NCBI GenBank assembly: GCA_015227615.1
Contig: JAALGZ010000007.1
Coordinates: forward strand, 62,001-126,000
Length of the DNA: 64,000 nucleotides
Source of the DNA: Labyrinthula sp. Ha
Lineage: Eukaryota > Sar > Bigyra > Labyrinthulida > Labyrinthulaceae
Direction of reading: 5' to 3'
How positions within the stretch are numbered: position 1 is the first letter of the stretch; the number at the start of each line of letters is the position of its first letter. This document shows positions 43,737-54,846 of the stretch, piece after piece. The position numbers and the translations under genes were made by a program. The notes beneath the pieces were generated by a model. The model saw only the letters and a program-made list of their open reading frames with translations, did not search any database and had not been told where the DNA came from.

Positions 43737-44505
43737 ATGCGACACTGTGCAAGGAGTATGATCAATCACTTTTCTCTGGCTGTTGTTGAAGAGAATAATA
43801 GTGTTGTTCACATCTCAGTTACTTCCAAAGGTGAAACCACTTTACTTAAATTTGAATTAAGCAGCAAAGAAGCTCATGTCTCACCTTTGTTCTCTGGTGT
43901 TAGCTGGTCTTAGTCTATTCTCATTATTATTTCTTAGGGAATCTTGTTTGTGGGCAGCATCGAAGGAGTTAACAAAGTATGCTTTGAACGAATTACAAAT
44001 CGAGATATCCAATAAGACTGTAATAGAACTTGGATCTGGCATTGGTCTTTTGGGTATTTCTTTAAGTTTTCTTCGTCCTGCGCAAGTTCTTTTAACAGAG
44101 AAGAACCCAGAGTTTGCGTTACTAAAGAAAAATGTTGTCAAGAACAATATAAGTTCTAGTATCTCATGTCAAGAGTTGGATTGGACAAACTCTAAGCAGA
44201 TTAATGAAGTTTCAAAAACCCAATGGGATTATATATTTTTTACTGATTGCGTTTCAATAGATGTATATGGAGAGAAGATTATTGAAGCCCTTGCACAAAC
44301 AGTATTGATGTTGGTTTCTAAATCTACAGTAGTTTATTTTAGTGCTACTGTACGGGAAAACGATGGATTAAATGATTTTATTTTTCTTTTGAAAACGAAA
44401 CTTGAAACTGAATCACTAGATGTTATCATTTCCGAAATGAAAGAAACTGAAACAGAAGAGGGTTTGTGCAAAATCTACAAAATGTTTTATGCGCAGAAAG
44501 AATAA
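43737..44505 (+). CDS. FAM86/METTL21-type protein-lysine methyltransferase
   Basis: SAM-dependent class I methyltransferase of the lysine methyltransferase-16 family. Members modify EF2, chaperones and similar proteins in the cytosol. Exon 1 (43737-43906) and exon 2 (43938-44505) join across a 31-nt intron to give 245 residues. The join restores the family entry motif PLFSGVSWESCLWAASKELTKY. Motif I is TVIELGSGIGLLGISLSF; LLTEKNPEFALLKKNV is the acidic-loop region and WDYIFFTDCVSID the post-II motif, with TDC in place of the usual SDV/ADV. The N-terminal 55 residues form a beta-rich extension. It is convergent with the 7-TM gene (318 nt between stops). Which protein it methylates cannot be told. 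Confidence 0.83.
43907..43937 (+). other. 31-nt spliceosomal intron in the methyltransferase gene
   Basis: Begins GTCTTAGTCTATTC and ends ATTATTTCTTAG. Phase 2, forming a Trp codon (TG+G). It joins two frames that are otherwise out of register and creates the family's WES/WDA-type motif. Confidence 0.82.
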
Positions 44506-44823
44506 ATATCTCTAGCCACGAACTATCTTCCTGCTTGTTCTTTCTTCTCAAATCCTTCCCTCTGTTATGCTGGTGTTCATAACCTGGGTAACTAAACGCA
44601 GAGCAACTGCGAACAATACAATATACAAAAGATGCAAACCACAAGAAAATCACTACCAGCTCATCTAAAATCGAGAGGTGTGTCAGAACCTAACTAGCCA
44701 ACCGGTGAATATCTATCATTAATCTGAACTAATGGGTATTTAACAAAACTAACCCGACGCCCATTTGAAAAAAAGACAAGTCTTTACTACTTCATAGTGG
44801 TCATTATTACTCAGCATCGGTAC
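44506..44823. other. Convergent intergenic spacer
   Basis: 318 nt between the stops of two convergent genes. It should contain both 3' ends. No further feature is seen. Confidence 0.4.
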
Positions 44824-46722
44824 TTAATGCCATTTCTTGAATCCGTTCTTGTAGTAACTATTCTTTGAATGTTCATACTTGGTTCCATTAGTATCTGTCT
44901 CTGCTGTCGTGCTGCCTAAACTATGAGCTGTAGTTTTCTTCCTTCTTCCTCTGCCTGGGGTTGGACTTAGGACCTGATTCTGATACGTTGTGAGTGAATA
45001 ATTTTGAGAATGACTGTCAGGAGGGGGGATATACTTCTCTGGACTTCTTAGATCGAAACTAAGTTGAGGACTCTCTGGTGGACTTCCAGGAGGTGCTTTA
45101 GCGAAGCTTGAGTAGAATTTTGTTCTGTGCTTTGTGTCATCATTACTACTGCTCTGGACTGTAAGCTTTGCTGTTTTATTTGTTGTTGTTCTATCCGATT
45201 TGGGACCAGCCAAGCCAAGTACCACACAATAAAAGGTAAAAACTTTAATAACTGCAAATGCTGTTGTATAAGTACTTGCTTGGCAAACATCTGGATCATC
45301 CTGTAGTAGAAATAGAGGGAAGGCATTAACTGCCCCAAAAAATAATAATCCACTGGCAGTGGTGGTAATGAGAACAAATATGATCAACCATTTAGAGAGG
45401 TGTACTGTGAGCTTTACTAATCTTGAATTTATTTGTGAATTTGCTGGATGGGAACTATTCACTTTAAAAGCAGATGCATTCCCTTTGATAACATCCCACA
45501 ACGAAAAAAGAAAATCTTGGATCATTTCATATCTAGTCTGATTTCGGCTCCTTAATTTTCCAGTGTTAGATAGAGACATAGTTTGATTTAATCTGATCAC
45601 AAATAAACTCATGTTAAAGAACAGCCATAGATTGACAAGAAAATCAATTATCACAGTAATCAAACTTCGACGTCTGAATTCATCTACATCACCCTCTGTG
45701 AATGCTTGAACTCCAATAAGAAAACTGTTCACCAAGAAAATTGCTACAGCTGATATTACAAGAATCCAAGGTGAGCGAAAGAAATTTTTTCTCCAGTATT
45801 CTTCAGTCTCAGATCCTCTAGAATAACAACCTTTACGTAATGCACTCCAATAAACTGCACAAAGCATAGTAGCATGTGAATTTCCAACAATTTGAATTGA
45901 ACCAATGACATCTTTTACTTCTGCAGGTAAAACCTCTCCAGTTAGAAGAGGTCTATAACCTCTTAGAGACACACCAAAGAAAAAAACTAATGCTGTGAAA
46001 CCAAACCAAAATGCTTCGTACGCAATAAGAAAACGTCTTGGTTGACTTGAAGGTGTAGGTTTCATTCTTCTGACAATAGAAATAGACAAATATAACCCAT
46101 AGAAGGAAACTAAGGAGAAGAATAAGAAGGATGCGAAGTATCCATCAAAACATGGAGTCCATGGGCTTACATCAGCGCAACCATCTATGAAAATTGTTGA
46201 ATTATCCAAAGTGCCAAACAAAGGGCTTTCCAAAATAGCAAAGGATAAAAAAAATTCTGATCCAACTTGAAGGAACGGGACATCTCCAAATTGAAACTTT
46301 TGACCAAGGTTGTGGATAAATTGTGACACTCCGGGAGGAACTGGTGCAGCATCTAGCAAGACTAGTGCCCCTAGCTCAATTGCGTTTTCATATGCAACTT
46401 CTTCTACACAATCAAAAGAAACTACACCAAAAACAACCAATACTTTTTCTGATACATTCGTATTTATCGTATTTATGTTGCATAAATCTTCTTCAGGTAA
46501 TAAAGTAACTACTGTTGAGTTAATGGAACACTCTGCTTCAAAACCTCCTATGAAATCTGAATACCTCGGAGTTAGGAACTCAAAATCACCTGTCAAAGCT
46601 GGAATAGTAGCTCTACAAGTTGTTTCTTTTAACTCAAAGGCAAAAAGTATAGCCAACAGAAGAAACATTCGCGACAAAACTAGTTTCAAGTTTGTATTGA
46701 GCGTTTGAGTTGACTCGTACAT
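44824..46722 (-). CDS. PA-like ectodomain plus seven-transmembrane protein
   Basis: A 632-residue membrane protein. A signal peptide (LVLSRMFLLLAILFAFEL, about 14-31) leads to a lumenal or extracellular domain with cysteines. Its middle (VLVVFGVVSFDCVEEVAYENAIELGALVLLDA) reads like a protease-associated (PA) domain. Seven hydrophobic helices follow, at about 192-215, 231-253, 270-290, 318-340, 350-372, 430-455 and 480-505 (for example FASFLFFSLVSFYGLYLSISI and SPWILVISAVAIFLVNSF). The roughly 125-residue cytosolic tail is Ser/Pro/Thr-rich, with APPGSPPESPQLS like phosphorylation sites. The topology is receptor-like, but no GPCR class motif is seen. No intron. An alternative start is Met19. 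Confidence 0.75.
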   Translation of the reverse strand: MYESTQTLNTNLKLVLSRMFLLLAILFAFELKETTCRATIPALTGDFEFLTPRYSDFIGGFEAECSINSTVVTLLPEEDLCNINTINTNVSEKVLVVFGVVSFDCVEEVAYENAIELGALVLLDAAPVPPGVSQFIHNLGQKFQFGDVPFLQVGSEFFLSFAILESPLFGTLDNSTIFIDGCADVSPWTPCFDGYFASFLFFSLVSFYGLYLSISIVRRMKPTPSSQPRRFLIAYEAFWFGFTALVFFFGVSLRGYRPLLTGEVLPAEVKDVIGSIQIVGNSHATMLCAVYWSALRKGCYSRGSETEEYWRKNFFRSPWILVISAVAIFLVNSFLIGVQAFTEGDVDEFRRRSLITVIIDFLVNLWLFFNMSLFVIRLNQTMSLSNTGKLRSRNQTRYEMIQDFLFSLWDVIKGNASAFKVNSSHPANSQINSRLVKLTVHLSKWLIIFVLITTTASGLLFFGAVNAFPLFLLQDDPDVCQASTYTTAFAVIKVFTFYCVVLGLAGPKSDRTTTNKTAKLTVQSSSNDDTKHRTKFYSSFAKAPPGSPPESPQLSFDLRSPEKYIPPPDSHSQNYSLTTYQNQVLSPTPGRGRRKKTTAHSLGSTTAETDTNGTKYEHSKNSYYKNGFKKWH

Positions 46723-49700
46723 ACCATATTTGTCCCAAATACGTAGGAAGTCATACTTAAAAATGTATTATATTGTAGCTTAGGTCTGGGATTACTCTAG
46801 ATCATGCTTCATACTTTGTGAACTGAAGCTTACTAATCTACGAATATATTCTATTTTTTTTTTATTTACCGATTACCAAAATATTTAAATAATAAATGAG
46901 ATGACCAATTTAGTCTTAACGAGACGAAGAAATTATAAAAAAAAATATCAAGAAATATATTCGAGGGATTAGGGAAAGTATTGATTCAATGTTGATGCTA
47001 ATAGTAAAGAAAGTTTAGTCAAACTGCTTGGAATGTTGAAGTTATGATATGTTTGGCAAGGTTGACTTTCAGATACTAGCACTATTATTCTTAGTTTATA
47101 TTATATTTTTTGATTCAAAAGGTAATATCTTAAGTTTCACACAGTTTTGCCTGTTTAATGTACTTGAAGACCAATGTTTCGACGTTTAAATCGAGTTCTA
47201 CTGAAAAACTTTAATGGCCAAGGAAGGTACCAACACTCTAAGTTTAATAAATATTTCTTCATCAATTGCATGTTTTCCGAAGAGAGAAGCTAGTTGATCA
47301 TTAGTAGGCTTTGGTTTCACATTAGTTCCTTTTTGCTAATTAAAAGTTTTCCGTGTTTACAACTGAAGTTCATTGAAGAAATGAAAAGTTTACTAATGGA
47401 GTTTGTAACCTAGTTAGAAATAAAAATTGCAAGAAATGTTGCACATTAACCATGAGAATATATAATCTTTTGTTTCCTGTTGTTTAGAGGCAAGATGAGT
47501 TTCTACATATGCAACATAATCAAGCCAAAACCTAGGCTTTGCTGCATAAAGAAAATTGAGAGTATATTTCAAGCAAAGTTGCAATAAAAAATATCAGAAA
47601 ATACTTCTCTTTGGTTTTACTTTTCTAAGAATTTCAACTAAAGGTGCCTGTTGGTTAAAATAATTGCTACCTATATGAGCAGCAAGATACTAGGAACTAA
47701 TTTGGCAAGTTTCATATGTTACTGGAAACAAGTACTTTAACTGAGTGAAGGTCTTCGTTAAAGTTTTACTGATGCACATATGTTGAACTATTTTTCGCCT
47801 GAAAAAACATCAACGGTACTACCAAGTTCTCAAAATATGTCCACATATTAGACAACACTTGAAGAAAGTTAAAGTAATATAGAGATTTTAATATTCTCAA
47901 AACTATAATTATAAGCTTAAACACACTTTATTTGGCAAGAAAGTTTATCTAGGTTCATACCATGACCTAAAAGATTGCACCACAGTACAAAACTTGAAAT
48001 ATTAATGATAAAAATGCAGAAAAAAGTTTAGATTCCTTAGCAGTCGGAGGTAAATACACATTGTGACAAGAATTATCAATAGCAAAACCAAATTTCTTCG
48101 GATTTATGCTGCTAATAAAGGTATAATTATTTTTTCACATCAAACCTTTCTGATTTAGCTTCAATTATCACAAATCAAGTGAAATAGTTATTGAATTACC
48201 AGAATTACATGAAAAGAAGCAGTTACTCGAAAAAAATTCACCAAATTATACTAAGGCTAAACAGTTTCTCTAGTTACAGGAGAAAGTCAAAACTCATAAC
48301 CTCATAAAAGTATAAATAAAATGAAGTAGGGCCTAATGCATCGTTTCCTCTTTGGATGTAACTGTTAGTATACTCTTATAAAGTAGCGTTCATGATACAT
48401 TAGAAAAAATCTTGTGAGGACCGAGAATTCTAATTTATCATTTTCCTTAACTAGCTCTGTATATTGTTTCTTTTATACATATTTTTCTTGTGAAACATAT
48501 TTAATAAACTTACATTACAGGGTTCAACTAATCTCGAATATTTTTCAAGAAAAGGTGATGTGTAGCAACAGCTTTTCCAACTATCCCTTTATTAGGCGAA
48601 ACTATATAGACATCTATTGAAATTCTCATTTACCCTTCAAAATTTAAATTTAAATTTCTTTCTACAAACAAGTAATCTACACATAAACTTACTTTACAGT
48701 TCAAATTAATGATTAATAATATTTATGTAATTACTAGGTCTTCAAGGGTGCCATGACTTGATCACTGGGTAAAATAGATGCATATACCTGTAAAATTCTG
48801 TCTTATTTCGGCTCTGAATATTATATTCACTTGGCATGTCTTGAAAAAATAGACACAAATAATATACTCAAACTTATCTTCAGTGCCAGGCATAGCATTT
48901 CATTTGCGTATTTGTAAGCTATGTTAATATTTCGTGATGGGTTAGATAGTTACATTGGAGATCATACTCTGTATCTAGGGTTTTCCAAGAAAAAGCTTTG
49001 GCCAGGGTGAAAACGCGCTGCACGAAAAATATGTGACATATTACCAATAAGAAATATTTATAACTTGCTCGACTAGTTTCAACAACGCGAGGTTCGGTAG
49101 CAATTAAGAACGCAGCTGCACTTCATCAGGGGTGTCTGTATAGGTTTTCCCGCTACACTTAATAATTTTTTGCACTGATTCCATTTTGAGTACTTACCAT
49201 CATCAACAAAAAACCTTTGTCCCTATTGCATAATTTGCATATACCGCAATCATGGTTAGAATTTGCGGTTTCTAGAATGCCTTTGGATTTGAATCCTTCG
49301 ATATAAGAGCTGACGTTAGCTCGAGCAAGAGTGTATTAAGTTCACTCACAATTGCAACATGGGTGATTCAGAAGCAGGATAGGATAGCATCAACTTGAAA
49401 AATATTCCATGTTATTCTAGTATACTCTACAGTGTCCGGACATATTGGGTAGTATTGGTGGTAGGTTCTTACGGACGTAGCAAAATCTTCTGGAGAAACT
49501 GTCTGCCTAAGTGTACATCTTACCAAGTAACAAGAGAAGCCTTCTGGAAAAGTTTCCCTCCATATTAATGTTTAATTTTCATTATGGGAGCGAACCATTT
49601 ACCAAAAATATTTATTAAATATTCAGAAAACTAAGAAAAAATACCAACTATCTGAAATAACCTTGTTTTTTAGCCACATGTAATTCCGTGATCAGAAATC

Positions 49701-52700
49701 CTCTGACGTAGATGACTTCATGAGTGTCGGAAGAACCAGTTCAAGCTTCGACATTAATGGATCCCATAGTTTTAAGTTCAGAAAACTTTCCTAACTTCTT
49801 AGAGCTAAAGCAATATATATATATATGTAACTGTATTTTCTTTCTTTTCTAATAGAAGGTCTCCATTTTTTTATTTACAGTAATGTTATTTTATTGGTTT
49901 GCAATTTATGTAAGTTTCGGAGTTTATATTCTGGTAAATTACAGTTACAGATGTTCTTATAGTTGGTTTCATAGTTTGAGCAATTAGAATGTGATCTTTG
50001 AGAGAATGTGCGGTTATGCTTACGTTTCAAATTATTGGCACACAAAGAGTACCAACATAACCCGCCTTATACCTAGATTTGAATATATTTTAATGTTGAT
50101 CTGATCTTAGAAACACCTTTTATATCTCTATCAAAAGTATGAAAAGTCATCCAAGCCCATAGGAATCAAGCTCCTACTGCATAGAACATAACCAACAATA
50201 AAATCAAAAGATATACATATATGAACCTAAAGCCATGTTTAATGATACACATAAAAGGAATATATAGACTCTTTTGCATTAGATTCAAAAATTTATTTTC
50301 CCTTTCAAGAACTACTATTGTATCTAAGTGCAACATCCAAATTCCCTGCATTCGCTAAAAATGTCAACATTTCTTTCATTGATGCCAATTAGAAATCTGA
50401 CAGTAAAATAATAAAGAGCAACGTAATATGCACAGCTTAATTAAACATAATGTAGCTATATCTTATGTTTCGAGAATGTCATAGATATTAGAGAGAGTAC
50501 CGAAATGCTTCCCATCGTATGGTTAAATTTTCTTAATAGCATCTACTGTTGCAACTGAAGATATGGGGAATGGTACTGGAAGTTGTGTGTACTACACTGA
50601 AGACTTCGCATCTAGGTTCACTGAATCCTTTATCGGCTATTACCTTTCCTTGGGTTACTACTGAGAAATATGACACGAAAAATAAATCTTATCTTTCCAG
50701 AATTATCTGTGTTCTTTCACTAGATACTTGCATTGAATAGATTATTTGCTTAATTAAAGGCAACATAACCGTAATTAAAGCATTACTGCAATATACCTAG
50801 GAATTCCTGTCAGAATATTATCCAGATATACATTTATATGTACCTTTATTTTTATACAAATAACTTTTCCCTTTTTGATCAAATTATTCTAACTTAGTTA
50901 CAATGAATATCAACACCTAGAAATTTAAGTATATAACATCCTCAAGAGATTTTGGAGATAATTACATTGGCCAGCTGTCATACTAGACAGCTGCTAGGAC
51001 TATTACTTGGTTTATATGTTCACATCTCCTAATAATAAAAAAATACCTGGTTGCTCACAGCTCACTAATGACCTTACCCTTATTATGAACTAACATCAGA
51101 TGTAACAGTATATGAATTCAATGCCTTGAAAGTATTCAGCCCAAGAAGAAACATTCAATCCCAACTTCAAAGCGCTATACAATTCGACATACTTGTACAT
51201 GAAGCTATAAGCCTAGCACCTATGTAACATGGAATGGTGAAGGTAGTAAGGGAATTCTTGTAAACGTGACATATCTCATATCAAGCATATTCTCAATCCT
51301 CTGAATGCAGTATAGTGGTATCTTACAGAGTTTTGATACTTATTGGCCTTATGACCACTTAAATCTAGCTAGTGCATCTGTATGTCTTCATACACGTCGC
51401 TTAAAATTTGGATTATGATTAATAATAGCTAAGATCTGCTAATCTTTGCGGAGTTTGCCTCAACATATTCAAGCCAAAACTATTCAAGCATTTCCCTTAT
51501 TAAAGACAGGTTTAATTTACTGTTTCAGAATAATAAAATCTTTTGTACAGGTCCTAGCATGCTTTGAAATGTCTTGTGTAAATTGTTTCTAAATTTTGAG
51601 AATGCGTGGTTTCTTGGTATCAGAGAAACAAGATCAACATTGAAAAAGTCTTGTTCATTATCTAAAATTTACTTCACTGAAAAGTAGTACTTACATCCAT
51701 TTAGTCCAATAAATACGTGGTTGTAAGACCAAAATCTTTTGGTTATTTGAAGATGTAGCATAGTTCTTCAGTAAAACACGTGGATAATCACCTATTGTAC
51801 ACCGCCCATATATATTGAACTTAAGATTATATTGCAATGAAAGTTCTACTGAGTTCGTGCAGCATCCATATAACAAGTTCATACTTATGCTAAGGTGTGC
51901 TCATTGGCACGGGTGTATGTTGTTAAACCGTAATTATACATCGACATTCCTGCAGGTTTTGTTTATATTTTGATACATAAAGTCCTCCGTAGTTTTCCCA
52001 GGTTCTTAGAGAGCTCTATAGTCTCATTGGCTGCACGTTCCATTTTACATGCGAGATTACAAACCAATAGCTGATATTGCTGGTCTTCAAATATTTTGAG
52101 CTTGAGTAGAGGTGTGGTAAGAGCAATTTTGTTATTGACCATATAGCTCGCCTATACACATGTAATTTTTAAAAAGTTTGAGAAAACGTTAGATTTTGTT
52201 AATACTTTAATCATATTTCGTATAATTCAATGCATAGTTCTTTGGTGATTTAATGTATGGTGCTTGAATATTATTGTTATGTGAACCAGAGAGGTGCTTG
52301 GAAGATGTCTTCATAACATTAAACCAAATGGTTGGTTCGAAAGTTTGAAATAATAGTGCAGTGGTGTGACAATTAAGTACTTCCAACCTGAGAAGTTGCA
52401 GGACTTATTGAGGTAGTCACTCAACTCTTCTTAAATTGAAATCTCCAGTCTTGTTTATCCACAGTCAAAACTGTTTTGGAATTTCAGAAGACATCTCAAT
52501 CATAAAATCAGCTTTTCATTATCTAAGCCGAGTTACGATGTTAATCAGAGATGATTACCCTTCCGATACGATACTAGGAAATAATAAATTTAATATTACT
52601 AACCTCTTACTCGGTTGATATTCAAAAAACTAAAACTTGGGTTACTACTAACATTATGGGATAATTTTTTGCAAAGAGTTTTCAGAGCACGGAAACTGAA

Positions 52701-53400
52701 CCTTTTATGGCTAGAGCAAAAAGATATAAATTATATTGAGCAGAAAAATACTTTTTAAATATTTTTAGCCGTATTATAATTATAAAATTACCAAACAATT
52801 TTGAAATCTTGTTACTTAAACTTGGAGCGAGCAAATAGTTGACGCCGTTTTCAGTAACATTGGTACGTGCACTGTAGTGAGCATGAGTTGGTTACGGGCT
52901 GACTTTTTACCATTATTTAAATTATTCTTATCCCTTTAAAGGTATTTGAAGTGGGATTTTGCGACTAGATCTAGATCAACAATAGCTTGTTTCATGGTTA
53001 CATATTCATTACCTCTGGAAATGTAGAAGTTTCGTACTCATTTGGAAGAACTATGTAGGACTGGTTCGAAAGACATGAGTTAATAGCTATTTTATGAGAA
53101 TATAAGATCACTAAGCAAAATTAGAGGGTTACTAGTGTGTCCCCATTGAGAATTCACACTGCCTTTTGAGGAATTTCCTAGGTGATCGAGTGAACCTTGA
53201 TACCACATTGAACAAGGACTCAGGAATTTATTGAGGAACTTCAGTTTCATGACTGAGTTTTTAGGATTCCTAGAGATCTTCAATCTGAATGGAGTGAGTT
53301 TTATTTTAGGTTTGAGAAGTTTCCCTTCCTCTGCTCGCCCTAGTTACGACTTAAAACAACAGTTTGGTACAGTTAGACCCTACTTATCCCATGCGACCAA
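46723..53400. other. Gene desert (6.7 kb)
   Basis: No intact gene recognised on either strand; open frames are at most about 70 codons. A short AT microsatellite lies near 49811. The stretch 53231-53400 is open in one frame into the TTC38 gene, but in the wrong register. Confidence 0.45.
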
Positions 53401-54789
53401 ATGTTACATTACTACAGAAAAAATCTTAAAGTTTCAATCTTCACGATGTGGAAGACAAACTGTGTTGAAGTCTATTTTGAAGCAGTTCTTGGCTACGAAC
53501 CCTATGAGAACTGGGGAAAAATTATCGAGTATGTGCAGAATCAAAATGAAGGATCCTCAAACCTTGAAAAGTTGCTAGCTGTAGATTCTTTGAGTTCACC
53601 GTTTGGGAAGTTAATGGAAGCCAAGGAGTTGTTGCAAACCATAACAAAATCTGATAACCCGACGGTGGAACTTCTTCGAAATGCTCTTCTTAGCACTTTA
53701 GAAGAAGGCGACCTCATGAAAGGATACTCGTTTTTCATGAAAGCTGTTGAGGAACTCTTGTCTAATGACATTACTGACCAGACAACCATTCTCTTTGCAT
53801 TGTATCTTGCTAAGAAAGCCCAGCTCATGGCCCTTTTATCTGGAAATAATAGTTTAATATTAAAACCAGTATTATACTTGCAAAAAAAATTGCCAAATAT
53901 AGAAAAGGAGCGCTATTTTAATGGTATGCTTGCATTTGGATATGAGCAAAATGAAGAATTTAAGTTAGCGGAAGAAACCGCAAGACTTGGTCTCTCTCTA
54001 GAGTATTCCGATGGGTGGTGTGATCATGCCCTTCTTCATAGTTTTTACTTCCAAGGAAAGGAAAAGCTATCAGATTCGTTCACAGTAGTTAAAGAACGTT
54101 CACAAACGTGGAATCTAAATAATATGTGCAACTTTTTGTTTTCTCATCTTTGGTGGCATTATTCCTTGTTACTTATTGAAACCGGATATTTTCAGGAAGC
54201 GCAACTTATCTATAAAACAACACTATGGCCGTCAGAAGATCCTGTTCTTGAGCTTAATGATACCACAAACTTTCACGTTAAGTTTCAAATTATTGAAAAT
54301 TTCCGTACGGCTTTAACTCAAAAGCAAGATTATAAAAGTGATGTGCAAGTTCAAATAAATTCAATGGAGTTCTTATGGCGGTTAGAAGGCGCAAGTAATG
54401 ACTTAGGTCCAATCTTAAGATCATATTGGCGCGAAATTTTGCCTGTAATCTGGGGCACGTTTTCAAAATTTAGAGATGAAACTGGTTCACATGGAGATTA
54501 TCTACATAGTTGTCTGCTTTTGCGCGGCCTATGTAAGCTAGAAGAAGGTTCTTTATTAGACGAGTATTTTGCATTTCTGCATTCGCAAACCGGAGACACG
54601 TCGGCAAAGTTCCTCCACCTTTGTAATTGTTTAAGAAATATTTTCGTTTCTGAAGGTTCACAGGAAGTAAGAAAGACTCTCTTAGAAATAGAGGATCTTT
54701 GGGATGTTGTAGGAAACTCTACAGAGCAAAGGATGATCTTTCGCGAAGTTGGTGAAGGTAAGAAAGTTGTGTTTGGATCTACAATGTAA
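53401..54789 (+). CDS. TTC38: TTC38-family tetratricopeptide protein
   Basis: Helical-repeat protein of the TTC38 family, a conserved but poorly understood cytosolic group. The 462-codon frame shows the family core at about 175-300: FNGMLAFGYEQNEEFKLAEETARLGL, then DGWCDHALLHSFYFQGK, a Trp-rich turn (FLFSHLWWHYSLLLIETGYFQEAQLIY) matching the canonical HNWWHLALFHL..G.YDEAL, and FLWRLEG. ATG 53401 is the first start. ATG 53446 (MWKTNCVEVYFEAVLGYE) fits the family start better, because TTC38 proteins begin just before an SS/A-Y-DA helix. No intron seen. Its stop lies 57 nt before the start of the coiled-coil gene on the same strand. Confidence 0.8.
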   Translation: MLHYYRKNLKVSIFTMWKTNCVEVYFEAVLGYEPYENWGKIIEYVQNQNEGSSNLEKLLAVDSLSSPFGKLMEAKELLQTITKSDNPTVELLRNALLSTLEEGDLMKGYSFFMKAVEELLSNDITDQTTILFALYLAKKAQLMALLSGNNSLILKPVLYLQKKLPNIEKERYFNGMLAFGYEQNEEFKLAEETARLGLSLEYSDGWCDHALLHSFYFQGKEKLSDSFTVVKERSQTWNLNNMCNFLFSHLWWHYSLLLIETGYFQEAQLIYKTTLWPSEDPVLELNDTTNFHVKFQIIENFRTALTQKQDYKSDVQVQINSMEFLWRLEGASNDLGPILRSYWREILPVIWGTFSKFRDETGSHGDYLHSCLLLRGLCKLEEGSLLDEYFAFLHSQTGDTSAKFLHLCNCLRNIFVSEGSQEVRKTLLEIEDLWDVVGNSTEQRMIFREVGEGKKVVFGSTM

Positions 54790-54846
54790 GGATTTAGCCG
54801 TTAATTGGCAATTTGAAGTATCTATGCTTTTACGCTGCTTCTTTTG

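Noticed and set aside
53231-53578. 115-codon frame overlapping the TTC38 start
   Set aside because: Different register from the TTC38 gene and no motif; the overlapped part is a shadow.
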